A program made the translations under genes and the position numbers. This document shows positions 41,961 through 47,009 of a DNA stretch of 47,009 nucleotides, piece by piece. The DNA lies in NCBI GenBank assembly GCA_025499625.1, contig JAFMVD010000047.1, positions 1-47,009 of the forward strand, written 5' to 3'. Position 1 is the first letter of the stretch. Each line of letters begins with the position of its first letter. The notes under the pieces were generated by a model. The model did no database searches and was not told the origin of the DNA. It worked only from the letters and a program-made list of their open reading frames with translations. The stretch comes from Carboxylicivirga fragile. Lineage in GTDB: Bacteria; Bacteroidota; Bacteroidia; Bacteroidales; Marinilabiliaceae.

Positions 41961-42744
41961 TTTTTGTGGATAGATAATCTATACCATTCTCTTTTGATTT
42001 GTCAGCATATCTGGAAATGTTAAGTATCCAGTTTCTGGCAGCTGCACTCCAGTCTTTCATGGGACTCTTACCTCCTACCTTCCAACCATTGGATTCAAAA
42101 TAATTAAAAAAACGAACAGCTTCCATCTCATTAATTTCTTTCTCTTGGAAATAACTTTTAACATCTATCAGCTCAGGTTTCTTAAATCCTACTGTTTTCT
42201 TTTCTAACGGTTTTTGACCAGCTTTATCTTTGGCTTCCTCTTGCGCGCGTGCTCCATTTGTTTGTAATAGTTTATTATTGTTTTCTTTGTTTAATAATGT
42301 TTTATAGTTATTTATTAAAGGCGTATCACTTGTTTTATCACCACTATGATCAGGGGTGTTACCATCACTTATAGCACTTGTTTTATCAGTGGTTTTATCA
42401 GTGATAAAACCACCAGTATTACCATCTGAATTATCAGTACTATTATCACCGGTATTATCAAAAGTGATAATAGTGACTTTTGAACCTTGATACATGCTTT
42501 TTGATGGTTTGTATTTCACATATCCCCATGCGTCCAACTCTTTGATGGTGCGAGTATAGGTATTTATAGAACCTATCTTGGATAGCGGCATCACTTCTTG
42601 TCTGGCGATCTGCATTCCTTCAATGAACGTCAACTTATTCCAGATATGAAATAAGGCCATGTACAAGCTGATATGCCTTGGTAACACACGTTGGTCCTTA
42701 GCTAAACGATCCAAAACACTGTTTAGATGTCTAATGTAATTCAT
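41932..42744 (-). CDS. replication initiator-like protein with internal tandem repeats
   Basis: A 270-residue protein. N-terminal winged-helix-like domain (about 1-95: HISLYMALFHIWNKLTF, ARQEVMPLSKIGSINTYTRTIKELDAWGYVKY), a tetrapeptide-repeat linker (about 95-140; xD[NK][ST] units such as GDNS, TDNS, TDKT, TDKT, GDKT), an Asn/Lys/Leu-rich part, and a C-terminal phage replisome-organiser/DnaD-like segment (EAVRFFNYFESNGWKVGG, WSAAARNWILNI). It overlaps the HTH gene by 1 bp and the helicase loader by 29 bp. Domain order and neighbours resemble phage O/P-type initiation proteins; the exact family is uncertain. Confidence 0.72.
   Translation of the reverse strand: MNYIRHLNSVLDRLAKDQRVLPRHISLYMALFHIWNKLTFIEGMQIARQEVMPLSKIGSINTYTRTIKELDAWGYVKYKPSKSMYQGSKVTIITFDNTGDNSTDNSDGNTGGFITDKTTDKTSAISDGNTPDHSGDKTSDTPLINNYKTLLNKENNNKLLQTNGARAQEEAKDKAGQKPLEKKTVGFKKPELIDVKSYFQEKEINEMEAVRFFNYFESNGWKVGGKSPMKDWSAAARNWILNISRYADKSKENGIDYLSTKNDKDYDEPL
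42256..42466. repeat. twelve 12-bp tandem repeats beside an AT-rich tract (putative origin)
   Basis: Units of 12 bp start at 42323 and repeat to 42466: TTATCA is exact at 42335, 42383, 42395, 42431, 42443 and 42455, with near-matches (GTATCA, TGATCA, TTACCA) in the same register. Two opposite copies (TGATAA at 42402 and 42465) form TTATCA-G-TGATAA at 42395-42407. Directly adjacent, 42256-42320 has 9 G/C in 65 bases (86 percent AT), like a DNA-unwinding element. All of this lies within the initiator-like gene. Confidence 0.6.
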
Positions 42745-43079
42745 TACTTGAATCTGTCGGGAGTGGAAATTTTATTACTCTTCAACATTTTTTGAATGTC
42801 AGCGTATTCGTAAAACAACATACCTCCTACTCTCGTGTATGGTAAATCACCTTTAACCCTGAAATTCTGGAGTGTACCTGGTGAAATGCCCAACAGCTCT
42901 CTTACTTCAAAGCTTTTCAACCACTTTTTCGGGTTTGAACTATAGTTCTCAGCAATAATCTTTGTTAAATCTTTTAGCAAAACTTCTTTGAAATGGTTAA
43001 GATCATAAGTGGTAACAATCTGCTCCCGGTACAATTTCTCATGTCCATAACTCGCTTCCCGTTCTGATTTGAGTGCCAT
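42744..43079 (-). CDS. helix-turn-helix (excisionase/MerR-like HTH_17) protein
   Basis: A 111-residue protein with a C-terminal winged HTH of the HTH_17 type: WLKSFEVRELLGISPGTLQNFRVKGDLPYTRVGGMLFYEYADIQKML. N-terminal half helical. Such proteins act as excisionases or DNA-binding regulators of Bacteroidota elements. First gene of the replication group on the minus strand, overlapping the initiator gene by 1 bp (TAATG), and divergent from the RteC-like gene. Confidence 0.85.
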   Translation of the reverse strand: MALKSEREASYGHEKLYREQIVTTYDLNHFKEVLLKDLTKIIAENYSSNPKKWLKSFEVRELLGISPGTLQNFRVKGDLPYTRVGGMLFYEYADIQKMLKSNKISTPDRFK

Positions 43080-43302
43080 AATAATTTGATTTGGTGAAAA
43101 ATGAATCCTTCAAAGTTTAAGACCTTTTTTGGATTTCATTCACAAGTCAAACCCAAGTTGGTATCACTTTTAAAAAAATTACCATGATTGCTAAATAATT
43201 TAATCGAATGCTACGATAAACTTCCTAATCAAACTCACAATAATTATAAACCCATCATATAAATAGATAGAACTAACTCTTTTTACCAAACAAAAATATA
43301 AC

Positions 43303-43310
43303 TACTTTTG
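43303..43310 (+). promoter_or_regulatory. -7 element of the RteC-like gene
   Basis: TACTTTTG matches the Bacteroidota -7 consensus. No strong -33 TTTG lies 19 nt ahead. If used, transcription would start near 43317, after the ATG at 43312, which supports the downstream start at 43375. Confidence 0.5.
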
Positions 43311-43374
43311 AATGCTAGTTATTTTTTTTACTGTCGAATCTCTTTTTTTAAATGGTTTAACCAATACTTATGTG

Positions 43375-44238
43375 ATGAAGAATGAATCGCCAGATGTTAT
43401 CCAAGCTATTTTAACAGAATACGAACAGCAAATTAGCCAAATTAAACTGAATGAATTTAATCCTCTATCTGATATTGAAAAGGGCATTCAAATCAGCAAA
43501 ATATTTATTCAACGTCTAAGAATTAAAGTGCAAGAAGGTTGCCTTACTTCTAAGGAGCATGAAATCAATTTTTTCAAGTACATTAAGCCACGAATAGTAG
43601 GAGACCTTCTCTACTATTGCTACTTAAAGGAAATTACCCACCATCGTCCTGTATGCACCATCTATGTCTTACAAGAATTTTTAGAGAAAAAACTGGAAAG
43701 ATTTAGTCATTTTTTAAAGAAGAACTTTAAATGCTATGCCTATTACAATTCTGAAGGGAATAAGAAATGTGATGAATATTATTTTGTAAGGTGTTATCTA
43801 AAAGTAGAAGACTATCATTATCATCCCTATTCAATGATAGATACGAATTTTGCCACTAGTAAGGATTATCTCTTCGCCGAATTCAGAGCTCATGAAAAGG
43901 TGATTAAATATCTGGAAGATGAATTATTAAAACTAAAAGCACAGAAGAAAAAAACCTTTAAATCACTTGAACAGTGGTTATCCCATTCACCTTTTTATTG
44001 GACCGACACCAAAGTAGCGGCCACAGAATTAATTTATGCCTTGGCAAGCTCTGGGAGTATTAATAATGGCAACGTAGATATTAAAGAACTGGCGAAGTAT
44101 GTTTGTCTGTTCTTTAACATTGATAAACTAGAGTTTTATCGTATTTATTCTGACTTGAAAATTAGGGAGAACCCCGCGGCTTTTATTGATAAGCTAAAAG
44201 CAAATTTAAGGAAGCGTATTGATGGTGATATGAGTTAG
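43375..44238 (+). CDS. RteC-like regulatory protein
   Basis: The start is chosen at 43375 (MKNESPDVIQAILTEYEQQI); the open frame extends back to 43312 but its first 21 residues are hydrophobic filler ahead of a likely transcription start. About 287 residues. RteC-family features: FIQRLRIKVQEGCLTSKEHEINFFKYIKPRIVGDLLYY, FKCYAYYNSEGNKKCDEYYF, and a C-terminal segment LYWTDTKVAATELIYAL-type (read PFYWTDTKVAATELIYALASSG) with LFFNIDKLEFYRIYSDLKIR. In CTnDOT RteC activates the excision genes; here RteA/RteB are absent from the window. Confidence 0.85.
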   Translation: MKNESPDVIQAILTEYEQQISQIKLNEFNPLSDIEKGIQISKIFIQRLRIKVQEGCLTSKEHEINFFKYIKPRIVGDLLYYCYLKEITHHRPVCTIYVLQEFLEKKLERFSHFLKKNFKCYAYYNSEGNKKCDEYYFVRCYLKVEDYHYHPYSMIDTNFATSKDYLFAEFRAHEKVIKYLEDELLKLKAQKKKTFKSLEQWLSHSPFYWTDTKVAATELIYALASSGSINNGNVDIKELAKYVCLFFNIDKLEFYRIYSDLKIRENPAAFIDKLKANLRKRIDGDMS

Positions 44239-44415
44239 GATTATTATAATACCTTAAGATGTATTGTACTTTCATTAGATAAAAGCAATCACTTTAAGAC
44301 ATTATAAATTAACCACAGTATACTAATAATCAATGATTTACATAGCGACTAGAATGTTTGAAAGTCATTATTCTTGAGCTCTATTCAACAATTTTATGAT
44401 AAAATTTGAGATATT

Positions 44416-44793
44416 TTAATCTTTGAGCTTTCTATGATGCTCCAATTATGCTTTATCCATTTCATCAGTTATAATTACTGTACTCCAACAACCAAAACCT
44501 ATTGCCAAAATGCCACACCAATATTTTTCCCTAGTTCAGGAAGTTCCTGCTGCAACTTTCGAGAAGTTATACCATTGAATTTCTTTACAAGTTCACTAAT
44601 ATTTTGTGATGGTCAACAGTTGATATGCGTGTGAATATCATCCAATGACACATCGCCTTTCAATATAAGAACATCCTCTACTTCACATATCTGAATCAGC
44701 AATGTTCGAGACCTTATTTTTATTTCTCCTTGAAGAACGGAGTATTGATATTTCGTAGACCACACGATGTATAACATTAGTTATTTGCACCAT
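44416..44793 (-). pseudogene. IS200/IS605-type TnpA (Y1 transposase) pseudogene
   Basis: Minus-strand translation shows VWSTKYQYSVLQGEIKIRSR, LLIQICEVEDVLILKGDVSL, the HUH metal-binding motif in DDIHTHI, SELVKKFNGITSRKLQQELP, and ITDEMDKA-LEHHRKLKD near the end, the typical Y1_Tnp order. It is broken by a frameshift near the start (HR/VWS), an in-frame stop just after the HUH motif (INC-stop), a stop after GVAFWQ, and one in the C-terminal Tyr region. No intact copy is in the window. Confidence 0.8.
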
Positions 44794-45187
44794 AATTTCA
44801 AAGATACCTTTTTAAAAGCTAGAGCAAGATGCACTAAAGTGCATACTATTAATTACAATTGAGACCAATAAATTTATTTCTACTAAACTACATACATTAT
44901 TAGTTGATTAATTTTTCCGTCTTCTAAATTTCTCACATGTTAATAAAAAACACCCTCCACCAAGACTACTTCACTAGTTATATACTCATTAAGACAAACA
45001 AAATGCAAATCCATAACTATTGAGTGATGAAGATTTAGAACCTGAAAAATAACTATTAAAGAGAGTATTACGTTACTAATAGTTTATTAAGTCAGTCAAT
45101 ATTGTTAATTTTCTAATTTCTAAATATTTTTACATATAAAAAATTACCTAATGTTATTCACTATATTTTCCTCAGCTGTGGTTTCTT
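44794..45187. other. 394-bp degenerate AT-rich gap
   Basis: No ORF, RNA gene or clear hairpin is recognisable. It lies between two decaying genes and may contain the eroded right end of the conjugative element. Confidence 0.4.
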
Positions 45188-45647
45188 GTAATCATATACA
45201 TATTAAAAATAAGAATCGCACTCAAATAATAAGCTTACCAGACAAATACTTGCACTTCTAAATATCAATAGTAAAATCAATTACAGTAAATATATTAATG
45301 AACAAATAGTAGAGCATCAAGGTGAAGGAATTTTTGTATAAAACCAAAGAGCAACAATTCATTGTTCAAACTAATCACGGTAAAATTTGTGTTTTAGGAA
45401 CTCATTTAATGTAGAAAGCAAAAAAGACGAGCTAATTATTTAAGTCGATGATGGTGAAGTTGGTGTCATCGCTAATAGCAAAAAAAGGAAGTTACATATA
45501 TGGAGAACGCATTATATATAATGATGCTAAACAATTTTTTAATAAAAGAAAAGCAGAATTTAAGTATCACATATGGACAAAGGGAATCAAAAATGATATG
45601 CGTTACTTAAGTAACGAAATGGAAAAGAATGGAAAAAAAACACATTA
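45188..45647 (+). pseudogene. FecR-type anti-sigma factor pseudogene
   Basis: Successive frames give the C-terminal half of a FecR: NRTQIISLPDK, then LNINSKINYSKYINEQIVEH and QGEGIF, then TKEQQFIVQTNHGKICVLGT (the hallmark VxTxxGxIxVLGT), then ESKKDELII..VDDGEVGVI, and finally YGERIIYNDAKQFFNKRKAE and FKYHIWTKGI. At least four frame changes and several stops separate them. FecR proteins bind ECF sigma factors and TonB receptors; neither is nearby. Confidence 0.75.
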
Positions 45648-45692
45648 AAAATTAAAAAAAAGCACGAACTAATACTGTTCCCAAAGCTGCTC

Positions 45693-46679
45693 CTAATATG
45701 CTTCAGAATGTTCATTTTTATATTCAGTTGGAGACATTTTAAACGTATCTTTGAAATTTCTCCTGAATGTTTTGACTTCATTGTAGCCAACTTTATAAGC
45801 AATCTCAGAGATTGTATCAGATGATTCCGTTAAATAACGAGCTGCTAGTTCTATTTTAACTGAAATAATAAACTCATGCGACGTTTTATTGGTAATTTTC
45901 TTTAAACGTCGATTTAAGGTTGACAAACTTAATGCCATCTTTTTTGCAATATATTCGGAATTTAAATTAGGATCACTTATATTTTCTTCAATAAGATTAA
46001 TTGCTTGTTCAATAAGTACAGCATCTTGGTTTGATATTTCAATATTCTTAGCTGCCAAATGAATCTGTTTGGAATATTTTTTACTTAACGTTTTTCGGCT
46101 TGAAATTAACATTCGTACTTTTTCGAGTAATAAATCTGGATGAAAAGGTTTTGAAATATATAAATCAGCTCCTTTTTTTGTACCAAACAATTCATCCTCA
46201 GGTAAACCTTTTGCTGTCAATAATAGTATCGGTATATGTCCCGTCTCAAGATTTGATTTAACCTTCTCACATAACTCAAAGCCATCCATTTCTGGCATCA
46301 TAACATCTGAAATTATCAAATCAGGTATATGTTCAACAACAGCCTCAAAGCCTGCAATCCCGTTCGCTGCTTCGATAACAACGAAAAATTGACTTAATAA
46401 GTCTTTTAAATATGTTCTTATTTCCTTATCATCTTCAACAACAACAATATTGGCTCCACTTCCTTTCGTATTAGTAGATTTAACTTGAACATTTGTGCTA
46501 TTAAGAACAACGATCTCTCGTTTATAATTACTTTCAGAATCACTGTTACAGCTATTACTATCAAGCAAATGTTCTGTGCCAATTTTCAGCGTTATCCTAA
46601 AAGTTGTTAGCTCATTTTGTACACTTTCAAAATCAATTGTTCCTTCGTGAAGCTCAATGTAAGCTTTAGCTAGGCAATT
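45693..46679 (-). pseudogene. hybrid two-component regulator, kinase part truncated
   Basis: The frame is open beyond the first Met (46568) up to about 46679 and reads LAKAYIELHEGTIDFESV and LTTFRITLKIGTEHLL, the end of a HATPase_c domain (region after the G2 box). It continues into a receiver domain (IVVVEDDKEI, phosphoacceptor in DLIISDVMMPEMDG, LLLTAKG, YISKPF) and a C-terminal AraC HTH (SEYIAKKMALSLSTLNRRLKKIT, ISEIAYKVGYNEVKTFRRNFKDTF, KMSPTEYKNE). This is the tail of a hybrid sensor kinase-regulator of the kind controlling polysaccharide loci. The sensor and most of the kinase are missing; a stop lies just past the junction at 46681-46683. Confidence 0.82.
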
Positions 46680-46709
46680 TCAGAAGTAACAAGATTTTAA
46701 ATAAAATTT

Positions 46710-46737
46710 AGAGGTTAATCATTTATGGTTAGCCTCT
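46710..46737 (-). terminator. terminator of the IS1182-like transposase
   Basis: AGAGGTTAA / TTAGCCTCT hairpin with one mismatch, followed on the minus strand by TAAATTTT. It lies about 100 bp after the transposase stop. Confidence 0.6.
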
Positions 46738-46834
46738 TTGCTTTTCATAACTATTAATGAGTATATAATTGGCTTTGTTCCGATTATTAAAGAGCATACC
46801 AATCCCAGGTGGACTATGTTATTTTCATAAATTC

Positions 46835-47009
46835 CTAGGCTGCTAAAGATAGGTGATCTTGCATCCGCCGACCTATCTCAAGTGCATTGCTAACATGTAT
46901 ACCAAAGAATATCAAGAGGATTTCATTCTGCTTGGTTCGAGCTTTGATGCGATTCAGATAGTAATGTTGTTTATCCTTTCCAAAACTGCCTTCCAGCTTG
47001 GTTGCCCGC
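46835..47009 (-). mobile_element. IS1182-like transposase, 3' end (runs off the window)
   Basis: Minus-strand translation from the window edge: RATKLEGSFGKDKQHYYLNR, IKARTKQNEILLIFFGIHVS, NALEIGRRMQDHLSLAA, stop at 46835. The pattern TKLEGSFG-x3-HY..R.KARTK..EIL.IFFGIH..NA..I..RR is the C-terminal end of IS1182-family (DDE) transposases. Only the last 57 residues are inside the window; the left end of the IS is likely near 46680 where the regulator homology stops. Confidence 0.75.

Larger units (their letters stand above)
26501..44240. mobile_element. CTnDOT-like conjugative element (approximate extent)
   Basis: A continuous set of conjugation, mobilisation, replication and regulation genes, almost all on the minus strand: relaxase, MobC-like, DUF3945 protein, VirD4-like coupling protein, TraN, M, L, K, J, I, G, F, E, helicase loader, initiator, HTH protein, and a divergent RteC-like gene. 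Ends are not proven; the tRNA scar at 25648 is the best left-border candidate, and the right border is probably in the degenerate stretch after 44240. No integrase, no antibiotic-resistance gene and no TraO/P/Q homologue is seen, so the element may continue outside the window or be partly decayed. Confidence 0.8.

Noticed and set aside
42323-42466. CRISPR array
   Set aside because: The 12-bp units are contiguous with no spacers and keep the reading frame of a gene; they fit iterons or a coding minisatellite.
44434-44634. Plus-strand 66-codon ORF
   Set aside because: It is the antisense of the IS200-type transposase pseudogene, whose minus-strand peptide is clearly family-like.
45448-45648. 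Plus-strand 66-codon ORF as an independent gene
   Set aside because: Its later part is the C-terminal segment of the FecR pseudogene in one of several frames; the start codon is accidental.

Overview
The window reads as a low-GC chromosome segment of a Bacteroidota organism. The evidence is the gene families (TonB-dependent receptor with DUF5689 lipoproteins, CTnDOT-type Tra proteins, an RteC-like regulator, a hybrid two-component regulator fragment, a FecR remnant) and several promoters of the Bacteroidota form TTTG/TTG - about 19 nt - TAnnTTTG. Gene content would fit a free-living Bacteroidales/Marinilabiliales-like bacterium; that placement is inference.

Left part (1-24.8 kb) is ordinary chromosome. 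A probable nucleic-acid scavenging locus comes first: a secreted endonuclease/exonuclease/phosphatase protein (minus strand), divergent from a TonB receptor, two DUF5689 lipoproteins (one with a lamin-tail domain) and a lipoprotein endonuclease I. After it come asparagine synthetase B, an SRPBCC protein, an HU gene with a canonical promoter, a TrmH-type methyltransferase, an orphan LytTR regulator, a DUF6599/DUF362 pair, and a five-gene cluster (DoxX, two Tat-exported Gfo/Idh/MocA oxidoreductases, a DUF1080 lipoprotein, a TIM-barrel isomerase) that looks like periplasmic 3-keto-glycoside metabolism. An outer-membrane barrel, a VOC protein, two small genes and a membrane histidine kinase complete it.

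Middle part (25-26.6 kb) is the probable boundary zone. Two near-identical HU genes lie in direct repeat about 1.08 kb apart. Between them are the 3' end of a tRNA with its own terminator but no tRNA body (a candidate attachment-site remnant) and a short promoter-hairpin-terminator unit that may be a small RNA.

Right part (26.6-44.2 kb) is a compact CTnDOT-like conjugative element: a relaxase with an HxD...HxH motif, a MobC-like protein, an intergenic hairpin followed by TATCTTG^C that resembles a MOBP nic site, a VirD4-type coupling protein, TraN, M, L, K, J, I, G, F and E homologues, a disarmed nucleotidyltransferase-fold protein, and a replication module. In that module an initiator-like gene contains twelve 12-bp tandem repeats next to an 86 percent AT stretch and overlaps a DnaC-like helicase loader, an arrangement like phage lambda O-ori-P. 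An excisionase-type HTH gene and a divergent RteC-like regulator follow. No integrase is visible in the window.

The far right (44.2-47.0 kb) is decaying sequence: an IS200-type transposase pseudogene, a multiply frameshifted FecR pseudogene, and the C-terminal part of a hybrid two-component regulator whose kinase is cut off at a junction with an IS1182-like element that runs off the window.
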